This document shows positions 1-13,164 of a DNA stretch of 64,000 bases, in pieces. Position 1 is the first letter of the stretch, and the number at the start of each line of letters is the position of its first letter. The notes under the pieces are model-generated. The model saw nothing but the letters and a program-made list of their open reading frames with translations. It searched no databases and was not told where the DNA came from. Source of the stretch: Auricularia sp. M13 (taxonomy: Eukaryota > Basidiomycota > Agaricomycetes > Auriculariales > Auriculariaceae); assembly GCA_037042915.1 (NCBI GenBank), contig CM073193.1:372001-436000 (forward strand), written 5' to 3'. Made by a program: the position numbers and the translations under genes.

Positions 1-180
1 TCCTGGTAGACCACGGAGATCTACCCGGACAGATCCCGTGTTGCCATTGCACGAACTTGATGGCGGGCTGCGACGCTCTTTGCCTCGTACCATTCCCATT
101 GGATGGAGACGCTCAGTCCAAATGTCGTTTCGCTCACGTACTGCTCTGGTGAGAGCTCGCCGTGAGCTTACCGTGCCGTT

Positions 181-1844
181 CTAACATGTAGATGCAGTCG
201 TGGCGTCGACTTGGTTCTTTTGGGACTGCGTGCGTGCTGTCTCTCTCATGATAACCTAGCCCTGACAGGTGTAGTGCCTAACATTCAACGATGAGGCAAG
301 CAGTTCTACCTCGTATCTCTGCCATTCTTCTCATCGTGTTTTGTGCGTAGCTCGAGTTCATGTGGGTTAGTCGCTGCCTTGAATTATGGATCCCGCGACC
401 CATACCGTCTCGCAGCGTCGGCGATGGTCATATTCGCTGGTTCTCTTTCTCTGTGTACGTCCGAGGGTTCGCTCAGAGCAACTACTGAAAACTCATCAGA
501 TACGATACCTGACGATGGCTCTCCTCGCGGCAAGTTTGGCAATGATTCCTGCACGACATATCTCACAAGCCGTGAGCTCTATTTATGCCAAAGTTTTGAC
601 GCTGACGTTTCCTAGGGGTGAGTTATCCGGACTGGGAACGGCGTTGCTTAGACGTTTACACGTACCAGCTGCCAAGCATTGGATACTCTCAGCACGGTTG
701 GCGCATTTATTCTCTTAATTATTGTCTGCAGTGAGTATCTGCTGGCCTCTGCGCGAGCCATCACTCACGCAATTGCAACCAGTCATCTTGCAGTTGCGGT
801 GAGCTCTTAGCTCCGTGCACCTACCAGACTCTCAACAAGCGCTATGCATCAGCATATACTCGATGTACGGCCAGAATAGACGCGTTCTCATCACCAACGC
901 TGTCGTCTTTATCGTGCTCTGCGCATGTTCAGGCATCATCGTCGGCGTGTTCTTCCCTCAAGAGATATGTAAGCGCCTCATATTTATCCGCAGCTCAGAA
1001 CGCCGTCTCACCTGTCACAGTCTTGCATGTAGATCCGCCTGTTCGGGGATCATGTTTTGTCTACATGGGAGCCGCGCTCAGCACGGGACTATGCCCTCGT
1101 AAGTCTTCGAATTGTTGGCCGGACAACCAACTCACATTACACCGCACTAGCATTGCTGTTCTCCGTATATCTTACCATTCTTGCCCTGTGGAAATGGCGC
1201 GAATACAAGAGCGCAAAGGTTACTGGCCACAGCGATGCGCTCATGGCGTTGCTTGTGCAAAGTAATGTGGCGTATCTTCTGCTGTAAGTCGTGCTCCAGT
1301 TCCAAGCGCTTACCGCTCACGCCTGCCCGCAGACTCAGTGTGGCCATAGCTTGTGTGCTGTATCTGCAGATCAACATCAAGGTCGGCCAGGTTTCTACCT
1401 CGTGGAATGGAGGTTAACATTGCTTCAGACGGAACCATCCTCGGCCGCGATATCGTGAGCTGCATGAGTTGGCGACCGATCATGAGCTGAAGTCCTTTCG
1501 ACAGTCTACTTACGGCGGCCGCTGGAATCGGAGGCACGCGCCTGACCCTCAGCCTGCGGAAGGAAGTCCTGACGACCCCGCAAAGCAAGAACGGGCGCTC
1601 GCATCCAGGAGGGACTGTCGACGACAGAATCATCGTCCACAGAGTCACCAAGATCACCAGGGATGATGACCTGGACATGGAGGTCTTTGGACGCGACTCA
1701 GATGTTGTCCGCGCGGCAACGAGGACGCTGAGGACGGAGGAGAACGATTATCACGAAGGGGGTGTTTACGCGCAATGGCTGCAATTGCCCGGTGCAAGCA
1801 GTCCGAAGAGTGGCAGGCCATCAACACCATTTGCTATTGTATGA
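181..1844 (+). CDS. DUF6533-like multi-pass membrane protein (exon structure unresolved)
   Basis: Several short exons on the plus strand read as hydrophobic segments. About 690-730 gives a membrane stretch (LDTLSTVGAFILLIIVC). About 860-970 gives MYGQNRRVLITNAVVFIV, close to the 'YGRNRR' motif that follows a membrane helix in basidiomycete DUF6533 proteins. The last exon (about 1510-1844) gives TRLTLSLRKEV, like the 'GSRLxLNLRE' motif after the last helix in that family, and then a charged cytoplasmic tail ending at TGA 1842-1844. These proteins usually have about seven helices and unknown function. I could not fix the start or every splice site; some intermediate frames carry stops, so the 5' part may be degraded. 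The family call is inferred from motif order, not from a search. Confidence 0.45.
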
Positions 1845-1947
1845 AGTAGTGGTAGATCTTCGTGAGCACCAGTGGGCGAGCTATCTTATTCAGTAATCAA
1901 TGGTACCGGTATGGTAGGGTAAATAGGCGGACGAAAGCGAAGAACAA

Positions 1948-4900
1948 TCAGTTGGAGCTCATGCGAGCGCGGACCCCGGGATTCTTGGCGACGTAGTCGT
2001 CGAGCATCTTCTGCAGACTGCCCAGGCCGCGCTTGTCAGGCAGCCATTCGCCGTTGTTGATGCAGAGCACGGTCATCCGCTCGTGGTAAGCCAGGTCGGG
2101 CAGCAACTTGGGCGTGATGAGGAAGTACTGCCCGCTCTCCTCACGGCAGGTGACTTCGACAAGCTGATTGTGGACGAGGCGCTCGGCTCGCTGGTCCATA
2201 CCCTGCGACGGCGTCAGAAATGGACCCAAAAATAAACCTGAATAAGCGCACCTGGTTGATTTCGTCGACAAGGGAGAACGGAGCTCGCGCAAGCTCCGTC
2301 AAGCTCATCAGGTAGAGGATTGTCGTGAGCGACCGCTCCTGGAAGCAAGGTCAGGAAGGGCGTCAAGTCGCGACCATACTTTAACGCACTCCACCAGATT
2401 GACGGTGCCCAGTCAAGAGTGTAAGCTTCTCAGAATCGCGGAACTTGACCATGATATCGATCGCCCATTTGTCGTAGTCCTCGTCCTCGGAGATGTTGAC
2501 CTCGCCGGCGCAGTGCACGCCTACGTGGAAAGCTTAGTATGCCGAAGATCAGAGTGGGCACGACAACGCGACGTACGCTCAAAAGCGGCTGAAAACTTGT
2601 CGTTGATGCTTGCCACCAATTGCTGCAGCGCAGGATACCACTTGTTCTGCGGCATAGGTGAATACGACAGCACCTCGCACGATTCGACCGGCCCACGACG
2701 AACCTTGACCTGCTTCATCGTCGCGTCCAGGCGAGTCTTCTTGGCCTCCTTCTGCGCAACGGTCGCCTCAAGCTCTGCAATCTTTCCCCTAACTCAGCAC
2801 ACGCCAACGAACGACGACGCGCGCACGACGTACCTCTCGCTGGCGGTCCTCGTACTGCTTGACAACCGCAGGGTTCGTCGCGATGTTCAGCTCGAGCTTC
2901 GCCTTCTCCGTCTCGATCTGCTGCAACACATCGTCGGGCGACGTCGTTTCGTGCACCTATCCATCGAGCTCCGCATCAGAAAAACAAAGTAAAAGGCGTC
3001 ACGGCAGAAGACAAAAGGAAGCCTCACAGCAGTCTTCTCGAGATCCTTCCAGTCCTCTTGCAGCTTCTGGTCCGACGCCTGCAGCACATTCTGTGCGCGC
3101 GTATTGGCCTGGTTGACTTTATGCAGCGCCTCCTTGTGCTTTTCGTTCGCTACATAATAAGCACGGGCGGCATGAGCACCAAGAGCGCGCAAAGCCAGAA
3201 CGGACGCGAATGCGCACCTTCCTTGGTCTCGCGCAAGACCTTCTGGAACCGCTCCGACGACTGCGTGACAGTCCTGTCGAGCGCAGCGAGGTTGGCTTCG
3301 GCCTGGACGACGTCGAGCATCGCGCGCGTCCCGTTCTCCTGCTCCTGGATGAACGCGCGGACAAGATTCTGACGACGCGTCAGCCAGCCTATCGCCGACA
3401 AGTGCGATATATAGCGCTTACCGTATACTCCCTCGCAATCCGAACGCGCCGTTTCGTAATCTTGAGCAGCTCCTCCTTAAGCTTCGCCCGCTGCGCCTCC
3501 GGCGGCTTCTGCGACTCCTCCTGCTGCACCTGGCGTATCAAATGCTCTAAAGACATACATGAGCACAACTTCAGCGTCGCAAATGTCTTCCTTACCAAGC
3601 CTCAGCTGCGCCTTATTGTACTCCACGAGCGCTTGGTTGCGCTTATCCAGACGGGCCGTAATGCCTTTCTGCATTTGCATCGAATAAATGAGCAAGCCTC
3701 GCAGAGAACAAAAAGAAAAGAAAAGAAATCAACGCACCTTCTGCCCCTGCAGCTCCTGAAAGCGCGCCTTGATCTCCGAGATCTTGGCCTTCAGCTCATC
3801 CTGCTTCTTCTGCAAGTTCGCCTCGTCCTCGCGGAACGACTCGATCTGGATCTGCAGCTCGCGCTTTTTCTGCTCGTCCGCTACATCCGCATCAGCGCTC
3901 TCTCCCGCAGTTGGGTGGGTGGATAGCCGGGGGGGGAAACGTACCTCCTTTCTGCAGCACCCAATTGCGCGCGGGCTTGATATCGCGCGTCGAGTTCTGC
4001 ACCTTGCGCGCGCCGTACGCCGAGCGCGACACGTTGCTCATCGTGCGCCCCGTGATGAATGAGCAGCCGCCCTCGCGCGAGCGCGCGACGATGTCCATCG
4101 CGCGGCCGATGTCCACCGTCTCCGGACCAATGGCCTACGCAACATAATTTGTTCATTCAATATTTCAAGAGCATGGCGAATGACGATGCGTACCGTCCGG
4201 TGCATGTTGACCTCGCGCTTGAAGAACCACTTCATGCCCTCGGGACAGTCGAGGAAGTCGAGCGCGTAGCCGTAAAAGCCAAGCTGGTTCATCTACATAC
4301 GCACACAGCGTCAGAACGTATCCTAAAGAAAAACAAGCAAGAAATCCACTGAGGCGCACCTCATCCTCCGACATCGGCGGAGGCGGCACCTCGCTCCCCT
4401 GCGGGCGGTACCAAATATTAATACGCAGCTTCCGGCCCACACCCTGCGCGGTATCGTTGATCCAGTGGTTGAGCGTGGCGTAGTCCTCCTGGCACTGCGT
4501 CACGAAGATCTTGGGGGGCGTCAGCCCGCGAACAGAAGAAACAAACCGGATGCGGGGGTAGAAAGACCAGCACGCACCTTGAACTGGTTACTGCCCAAGC
4601 AACTCTCCAGCTGGTCGACATAGCGCATATCCTTCGGCCGCGTGCTGAGGAACGCGGGCTCGAACACCTCCATCTTGAACTTGTCCCGGTTCTTCCGCAG
4701 CCACTCGACCGCCGTCGCGCAGTCCGCGTCCCACCGGTGCAGCGCGCCCAGCCGCTGCTGCTCCACGTCCAGGAGGCGCTGCAGCCTGCAGGGCAGGGGG
4801 TCAGACATGGCCGGGGAGAGGAGGAGGAGCATGGCCGGGGAGAGGAGGAGGAGCATGGCCGGGGAGAGGGGGAGGAGCATGACCGGGGAGAGGATGAGGA

Positions 4901-7160
4901 GCATCGCCGGGAGAGGAGGAGAAATGAGAGAAAAAAAAAACGCACTCGCCCGCACACCGCTCGCGCTGTCCGATCGCGCGCGACATGTCCTCGATGTTCT
5001 TCTTGACGTCGTCCCGGATGTTGCTGTCCTCCGTCTGCACCTCCGCCAGCTTGTCGTTCACCGCCCTCTACACCAACACCGTCAACATACACATATACCT
5101 CCTCTCAGCCGCGCAGCCTCAGCCGCGCGCGTCACGTACCAGCTCGGCCTTGATGACCTCCTCCGCCTCGACCTCCGGCGGGCTCGCGATCTTCTTCTCG
5201 AGCTCCTCGACCTGCTTCTTCGTCGCCTCGATGCGCGCCTTGCGCCGCCTCTCGGCCGCCTTGATGCCCTGCAGCGTGTTGGCCGTGTCCGCCGCGGCTT
5301 TCTCCTACACACCGCGTCGAAGCGTCAGCGAAAGCACTCGCTTCAGAGCGGCAGCGAAAGTAAACGCGTCCAAGCGTCAGCGAAAGCAAACGCATCAGAG
5401 CATTAAAGCGTCAGAGAAGCATGAAAGCGACAGAAGAGAAAATAAAATAAAAAGGATGAAGCAGCAACCCGGGCGGGAGAGAGGGAAGGTAGAAAGGAGC
5501 AAGAAACGCACCAGATCCTCGCCCTCCTTCGCCTTGCGCGCCATCTCCTTCATCTTGGCCTGCATCGCGTCCTGCATCCGCTTGCGGCCGTTGCGCTGGT
5601 CGTTCACGATCGTCTCCAGTTTCCTACACACCCACACCCACACAGACACACACGCACAGACGCCAGTCAGCCAGCGCGTGACAATGCACAGGGGCGACGA
5701 CGACGCACGCTTTGAGGTCGTTAAGCGGTTTGTTCTTCGCGTTCATGCGCTCCATGAGCGCGCGCTTCTTCGTCAGGTCGTCTTTCAGGTCGCGCTCCTG
5801 CAGCTTCAGCTGCCACGCCACCGCGAACGGGTGCATAATCTCCAGTATCGCCACCTGCACACACACACCGAGATAAAATAAGATGGAGGAAAATAAGCAG
5901 CGATAGGGCGAGCACATGTTCGCGAAGCTGCGCACCTTCTTCTCGATCTCGCGGCGCTCCTTGAATTTGGCGACCTCGCGCTCGAGGCGCGCGTTGCGGT
6001 TCTGCTTGTCCTCGATGCTCGCGTAGTCCGCTTTGAGCGACTGTACAGTGTACGCGTGCGTTAGCCGCAGGAAAGAAAAAAAAAGGTATTTAGAGAGCGG
6101 AAAGGATGGCTGACCTCTTGGAGCTGCGCCAGCGCTTTGCCGCTCTCGATGAGCATCTGGTGCCACTTCGTCAGGTGCGGGTGTCCCGCGGCCTTCTGCG
6201 TCTCCTTGAGCAGCTGCTGCGGCGTCATGTGCGCGAAGCTCGACACTTTGTCTTGCGGCAGGAACGTGCTTATCCAACCAACGTCAGAGAGAGACAGCTT
6301 CAGCAGCACGAGTCCCGCTCACCAGAGATTATCAACCTGCACATTAAGCGCCTGCACCTTCGCCTGGACCTCCTTCCCGGTGGTCTCCTGCCCATTAAGT
6401 CGCCAAATGCTCTTATTGTCGTTGGCGTTGAGCAGTCGCCTGATAACGAGGTTGGGCTTCCCGATGGGCCCGCGGAGCTCGATCTCGATGAAGCCCTCCT
6501 CGCACCCGTTCTTCACGAACGCCCTGAGCTCGCCTGCGCGCCCGAGGAGCGACGGCGGCCAGCCCAGCCCGATGCACAGGGCGCAGGCGATGGACGACTT
6601 GCCCGTGCCGTTGGGCCCGATGATCATGTTGAGGTACGGCCCCGGCGAGAATTCGACCCAGTCGTAGGTGACGAAGTTCTTCAGCAGCACGCGGACGATC
6701 GAGCCTGGTACATATCTGCTTGAAGTCAGCAAATTTCGAGCACAATATGTTGCCAAGTCCGGAAATATGAAGAGCCCCAAACCGAAGTAACACCCAGGTG
6801 CTAGACGCCTCCAATTTCCGGATATCGCAGCAGCTAATACAGTATGAGCACTCACCCGTCATCTGCACGGGGCAAAGTAACCGGACGCGGCGGGGCCGGC
6901 TCGTCCTCGTTGCCCTGTCCATTCTCCTCGTCGTCCTGCCCGTTCTCCGCCGGCACCGCGTCGCCATTCTCGCTCACCCGGACGCGCTTCCGCCGCCGCC
7001 TTGGCCCCTCGTCGTCGTCCTCGTCGTCGTGCTCGTCCTGCTGCGACCGGCGCTCGTCGTCGCCGTCCGGTGGCGTGCTCGCCTTCCGGCGCTGGCTCGC
7101 GAGTTTCTCGCGCTTGATGCGCTCTTGCTTGACCGTCGCCCGCCCGTTCGCGCCGTTCAT
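1948..7160 (-). CDS. smc5: Structural maintenance of chromosomes protein 5 (Smc5)
   Basis: This is an ATPase subunit of the Smc5/6 complex, which acts in the nucleus in recombination repair and replication-fork stability. I chose the start at 7160 (MNGANGRATVK); it opens an acidic, Arg/Lys-rich tail. The N-terminal head has the Walker A motif GPNGTGKSS at about 6610-6640. Long charged segments in the middle are consistent with the coiled-coil arms. The C-terminal head has the ABC signature QSGGERS, split by an intron at about 2335-2390, then LVDEINQ with the Walker B region, and GMDQRAERLVHNQLVEVT near the end. These residues are diagnostic of Smc5. The gene has many short introns, some holding tandem repeats. 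Its start lies 260 bp from the stop of the co-oriented Nup188 gene. Confidence 0.93.
4808..4918. repeat. 24-bp minisatellite in a Smc5 intron
   Basis: About four and a half copies of a 24-bp unit (GGCCGGGGAGAGGAGGAGGA plus GCAT) lie inside the intron between the exons encoding IEDMSRAIGQRERCAGE and RLLDVEQQRLGALHR. On the coding strand the array is pyrimidine-rich and sits just upstream of the acceptor, so it lengthens the polypyrimidine tract. Copies differ by one or two bases. The unit length is a multiple of three, but the array is not needed for the reading frame. Confidence 0.8.
5318..5425. repeat. Degenerate tandem repeat in a Smc5 intron
   Basis: The motif GCGTCAGCGAAAGC and variants recur about every 20-30 bases across this intron. 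The copies are imperfect. This is the second repeat-bearing intron of the same gene. Confidence 0.6.
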
Positions 7161-7419
7161 CCTGATAGCTGGCGCGCAAGCGTAGGCTGGGGGTCCCTGG
7201 CCGTTGCTGCAGTGGTTTGTGGCAAGACTGAGAAACGCGCCGGCTGATGCCGAAAAGCGCGTCGCACCGCGCCTCGGGATAAAATGCCTTGACATCCTAA
7301 CTACCTGACGCTGAAGGATTTGGAATATGAATTCTACACATTTAACAAAGCTCGATAGCGACAAAAAATATGTACTTTTCTTCATCTGGGAATTCAGAAC
7401 GGTCGTAACAACCTTCCTA

Positions 7420-10400
7420 TCATACCAACCCCGCCCCAAACCGACTGAGCGCGACGACAAACAGCGCGGAGTCCGTCGCACCATCGACCTTGCTCTTCTC
7501 GAGCACGCGCTTCGCATTCGCCAGCAGCTCCAGCAAATCCGACTTGAGCTCGCGCATCGTCTCCGCCGGCACGCAGTCGGGATCGAGGTCCTTGCGCGCG
7601 ACCCACAAGCCCAGCTGCGCGCACGCAAACGTCAGCACCGTCTCCGCCGCCTGGATCGCGCCGGCGGCCAGCGCGCCGTCGCTCTTGCCGTCGCGCAGGA
7701 TGTCGAGCGTGCAGTTGGTCGTCTCGAACAGCGTGCCGAACGACGCCGGCGCGCGGTGCGTTTTGTTGATGTTCTGCAGCAAGTAAGTAAGCAACCGGCG
7801 GGTTCGAAGATGGGAAGACGAACAGGGACGATGAACACGTTGCCCTCGACAGGCCAGTCCCCCAACCGGCGCAAGAACACACTATCCGACGCCGTGATCA
7901 CACTAAGCGTCGCGACCACATTCGTCACCAGCGCCAAAAACCGCCTCACAAGCTCCGCACGCGTCGGCCTGGCTGCAGCAGGCTCGAACAGGCTCTCCAG
8001 ATGATTCTGATGCGTGACCGCATAGTTCAAATGCTGCAACAACACCAAAGCCCGCTGCGCATACGCCCTGAGCACCGCCGCACCCGCACCCGCCGTCTCG
8101 CCGGGCGCGGCATGCGCGCGCGCAAACGCCCAGAAGAACGCGACGACGCGCTCGAGCTCCTCGAGCGAGCCGGGCGTCAGCGCGTCCTCGACGCACCACG
8201 CGAGCGAGCGCTCGAGCTGCGCGCCGGTGACCTGCACAAAGCCAATCGCGTCCTCCGCGATGCGCCCCACACCCGCCTCCGTGTTGACGAGCATCGCCGT
8301 CACGACGGCCAGCATCGTGCACCAGATCCAATGCGCCGGCGTGCGCTCCACCCCCGCCTCGACAGCCCCCGCGGCGAGCCGCGGCGTGAGGCTGTTGCTG
8401 CAGTACGCCGCGACGGCGCTCTCGCCCGCCAGCCGCTCGGCCGCAGCGGGCACGCCGGCGAGCGCAAGATGGAGCTGCAGCACGTGCCGCGCGACGACCG
8501 TCTCCTCCGGCGTGCCGAGCAGATTGCTCCGCGCGAACAGGTCCAAGCTCGTGCGCCACAGATTCGCCTCCTGGCACCGGTTGAGCCAGAACGCGGACCA
8601 CAGCTCGACCTCGGGCCGGATGCACTGCTCGAACACCGCGACGAGCAGCTCCACGTCCTGCGCGTGCGCGTCCGCGCAGTCGAGCGCGACGCGCAGCGCG
8701 TCGACGACGAACCCCGCGCACGCCGTGAACGCCGACTTGAACGTCAGCCGCTGCTCCGTCTTGAAGGCGCGGTGCGACCCCCCGCCCAGCCTGCGCACCT
8801 GTCGCAGGCAGATGTATATGATCTGCAGCAGCGCGGCGTGGTACCGCGGCATGCTCCTGTCGCGCAGCGGCTCGCCCGGCGGGAACACGTCGCTCGTCAC
8901 GAGGCCCTCGACGTCCGTCAGCAGCGCCGCCATGCTCTGCTTGTCCTTCTCCCTGTCCGCGCCCTGCTCCCCAAACCACGCCGTCTCCAGCAGCCCCAGC
9001 AGCAGCCCCAGCCGCTCGGTGTGCACGACGGTCATAACGTGCCCGTTGCGCGCCTCGATGACGATGTCGGTCGATATCTGCGACGCTACCGACAGCAGGA
9101 TCGTCGCGATGTTGCCGTCGCTGCGCAGCGAGCGCGAGATGTACTGCAGGACGCGCCGCCAGGCCTGCGTGAGCGCCGTCTGCGCGTCGGCGAGCGACCA
9201 GTTCAGGTTGACCGAGCAAGCGCGCAGCAGAAGACCTTCCGCCCGTTCGCGCTCAAAGTCATCGCCCTCGAGATCGTGCGTGAGGCGTGAGCGCAGCAGC
9301 TCCAGGTCGAACAGGTAGCTATCGCCGAACTCGCGCTGCTGCTCGTCAACAATCCGCTCCAGGGCGAGGGCGGGATATACGACGGCGATGTCTGCAACCA
9401 GGGCGCCGTGGAGGTCGGGGTTGAACGAGTTGTTGACCGCCTGCGTGAGCTGGATGCGCAGCTTGGTCTCGTCGGTAAAAATGTCGAGCAGACGACGCAG
9501 GCTGTGCGTCTCGCTCCCCTTGCCCTTGGCCTGCACGCCGGGTGGGTCGACGTTGACGTCCAGCGCAAGAACATGCACAGCTCGCGACTTGGCTACCAGA
9601 CGATGGGCGTGGGCAACAACGTCGTCGTGTGCGTTGGAAACAATCTCGCCGTCCACGAGCGCAATAGAGGTTGCTTCAGATGCCGGGGTTGCCCCGAGCT
9701 CGGCGAGCGCAATGTCGGCCAGAAGTTGGGCAAACTGCGGATCGCGCCGGGCGGCCTCGAGAGAGGGCTTGTGCTCGAGCGCGTGCTGCCAGACAACATC
9801 AAGGAACCCGAGCGCGGAGGACAGAAGCTCGGGGTTGCTCTCCCAAAGCTCCTTCCAGTTACTTGTCGTCTGTCGCGCAACGTCCACGGCCGTGAGCTTG
9901 TTGGGCTTGTCCTTCGCATCATCGGCCTTCTTCTCCTGTCCATCGTCTTGCGGGTTGGGGGGTATCGGGATAACGAATGAACCCGAGATAAACAGTCCAG
10001 CGAAAGCGGGCTGGGTATCCACAGCGACGGCCATGAACTTCCACACTGCATTCCGCAGAACGAGTTCGTCGTAAGGATGCCGCGCGATGCGCACCATGGC
10101 TTCAGCAGTCGCGACCGGGTCTTCCAGGTGCCTGGCCAGTGCTAAAGGCTGCGAGAGCGCTGCACCGGAAATGCTCAAGGTAGTTAACAGCTTGACCGCC
10201 TCGACCGGGATGCGCGGTCCCAGTTCCCGAGACGACACATAACCTGCGACGACGTCCACTGGCACGCGCTGCCCACCATTGGCGGAAAAGTACGCGTGCT
10301 CCAGCAAACACGGCACCTGCGGATCCGGCTTGCTGACGACCACCAGCCGCGCGAACTGCAAGAGCGCCTCGACGAGCAGCACCAGCTCGCGCGCCTCGGT

Positions 10401-13164
10401 GAACCGCCGCGCCTTGTACATCCCCGCGACGAGCTCGCCGCCAGAGACGACGGGCGCGACGAGCGGCGCGATGCTCGAGTGCGACGCATGCAGCAGGAAC
10501 TCACGCAGCACAAATTCCGCGAGGGTGCCCTTGCTCTGGCCCGAGCGCAGGATGTCGGTGTACAGCCCGACGATGTTGCGCGCGATCTCGAAGCGGTCGC
10601 CCAACTCGCGGAAGCGCCAGCCAGTATGCTCCAGCCAGACTTCCGCATGCAGCAGATGTAGCGCGCGCAGGAGCACCTTCTCCTTGATGTCGAGGATGTG
10701 CGGCTCAGACTCTGCACCTGCGCGCGGCAGCGCGTCATCCAGCATCGCGCGTACGAGGTTGATCAGAGCGCGCGTCATGGGGTAGTGCCCGGCGACGCGT
10801 TCAGCGGCGAGCATAGGCGGCGTGGCGCCGAGTTGACTGCGCGAGTCGCTGCCGAAGAGTTGGGTCGTCGTCTTGAGGTAGGGCCATACGCGGTTGGGGT
10901 ACGACGGGAGCAGGGCCGTGAGGACTTCCAGGCAGACGGTGATGAGGCGTTCTGGAGAGGGCGCGCCGGGCAAGGGACGTGCGCGCGTCAAGGCTTCCTC
11001 GATAATAAGGATGGTCAGCTGGATAATGTTCGGCGCAGAGGCACCCAATGGCTGCGCATCCAGAGTCGACATTAAGACCGCGATGAGCGCCGGCTCGTAC
11101 TTGACGATGTTGAGAAACAACGTCAGCGCGTCGACAATAAGGTCATCTTCCTCGCCCGGTGAAACGTCGATCCCAAGATCGCGAGCTGTCAAAGTGCCCG
11201 CGACCAGAGGAGCGAGGTACGGCCGTCTGCCATTTACCTGCCCGGCCCGAGTGCGCGCAAAGTCTGCGAGGACGTCACGGAGCAGCGTCCACCCAGAGTA
11301 TGTGTGGTCCCACTTGAGCACGATGGGTGCCCCTGGCGCGCTGTCTCCGCCCAGGACGCGCGCTACCGAGCCTGCCGGGATTACAGACCCTCCGGGGAGA
11401 GTGAGCGGGATCTTAGCGACCCATCCTGAACTGTCTGGGTCCGCATCGTATGTGCGCGAAAAGGCGGCATCGAGGGCTACGACGTGGGTGAAGGTCGGAA
11501 GCTCGTTGAAGAAGTGGAACGAGTACAGCGCGCCGTCTCTTCCGCGCGCCATCGACGCCAACAGTCGCACCAGAGGCCGAAACTGGACCGGGAAGCGGAC
11601 GCGAGCAATGTCGAATGGCTGCCGACGCTCGTGGCGCGCCCAGTCGTCCGACCAGTATTGCAGTGCGAGCGGGGCCGTGCTAACAGGCTCCCCTGTGCCA
11701 AAGAGGGCAACCCACGCATCGACAAGCGCAGCGAAGTCAGGGATGAACTCGGCGCGGCACATCTCGCATACACCGATCAGCAGACCTGAAAGAATGAGCC
11801 GGCGTGCGTGGTCGTGTTACAGCAACGCACCCTTGATGATAGCGCGGAAGGCGATAGCGTTGGGTTCCGTCAGTGCGGAACCGGTACTCCAGGCGATGGA
11901 GGTCACGAAAAGCGCTGACTTTTCAACGAGTGCAGCCAATCGGCGCAGGACGTCAACCTCGGGGTGCAGAGCCCACATGAGCATGTGCTGGTATAGCGGG
12001 GCCGGCGGGTCGCTTTCCGGCACGAAGGAAATGCGGTGTATGAGGTCCTCGTAGTTCTGGGGGATCGTTTCTTGAGCCTCGGAAGACGTATGCAGGCGGA
12101 AGAGGATGCACGACCACGCGAGCGTAATAGGACTATATCGCATGTCGTTGACGCCCAGCACAAGATCATGGATCTGGTGCAATTGGCTTGGGGAGGATAA
12201 TACCGTGCTTTCGTCTTGCGGAAAGGACAAAAGTTCGAACTCCTGGTCGTCCAGAACCTTCTCGAGGTTGAGCGCCTCCACGAGAAGAACGATCCAGAGG
12301 CTTTCCATGTCCTTCAAGATCTGAGCGCCCTCTTCCTCCAACAGCAGAGACGAATGGAGCTGTTTGCGTCCCAGATCCGTTTCATATCCCGCCTTGAAGA
12401 CCTGGACCACGATGGGGCCGGAGGCTGGAACGAGATCCCACAAAAGCCAGAAGATAACCTCGAGCATGGCGAGCTGCTCGCGCGCGAGCTGCTTGGCCCA
12501 CGCTGTGGCGACCGGCAAGTCTTGCATTATGTCCGGAGGCAGGTCTTGCTGTGTCCGTCGCGAGTACTCCTTGACGAAATTTCCAATGAACACTGAAGGT
12601 TCTTTGAGGATGTCGGCTACGAACTTGGTCGCAACATCGTGCAGGGGGTCGGATACGTTCTCCCGTGCGCGTAACAGGGGGATAAAGCAGCGCAGAACGG
12701 AAAGGCGTTCCGTGAAATAGAACTGGGTGATGGCCTGGGCGAGCTCTTCGGCCAGGTTATCGCTTCCAGTGCTGTCTGGGAGGCCTTGGTTGTACAGGAA
12801 CGACCGGAGCAGGACAAGCGCGTCGACTTCGTCCAACATGAAGCGTTTGCTGACCGCCCATACAAATGGCTTGTCAGCCGCTTCAATACGCAGCTTGACG
12901 CCATCGGCGAGCGTGACTGAGCCCGATTCGACCTTTGAACGCGATGCAGCTGACGGCGCGGGGAAGGGATTAACGCATTTTTTGAACCGGTCTGAGCGCA
13001 ATTCAAGGTAAGATGCGAGCTTCTGAGGCGGCGGTGCGTCAAGCTGGCCCGATAACATTCCATGAAGAGCCTGGAACGTGCTGCAAACGCGTTATGAGCT
13101 TTCGACAATAACTAGATCAAATGTCTCACACATCGACCAGGTTAGAAGTCGGTTCAGAGGCCAT
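7420..13164 (-). CDS. nup188: Nucleoporin Nup188 (inner-ring nuclear pore scaffold)
   Basis: This is a large alpha-solenoid scaffold nucleoporin of the inner ring of the nuclear pore, about 1,900 residues, matching Nup188 length. The first exon is tiny (MASEPTSNLVDV, start 13164). It splices into TFQALHGMLSGQ, and the next exon contains FYFTERLSVLRCFIPLLRA, the conserved N-terminal Nup188 motif. A second intron at about 11770-11815 joins FRAIIKG to LLIGVCEMCRAEF. Residues at about 11300-11420 (SVIPAGSVARVLGG, VLKWDHTYSGWTLL) fit the SH3-like insertion domain of Nup188. A last intron near 7800-7840 leads to the C-terminal exon NINKTHRAPASFGTLFETTN. The frame is open throughout, so the gene looks intact. 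Nup192 is the main alternative; the motif order favours Nup188. Confidence 0.85.

Noticed and set aside
5985-6700. Plus-strand frames rich in Leu/Arg
   Set aside because: Antisense to Smc5 exons carrying Walker A; no motif of their own.
8001-9318. Long open frames of about 360-440 codons on the plus strand and in another minus frame
   Set aside because: They lie across the GC-rich Nup188 coding region and are shadow frames; only the Nup188 frame has recognisable protein motifs.
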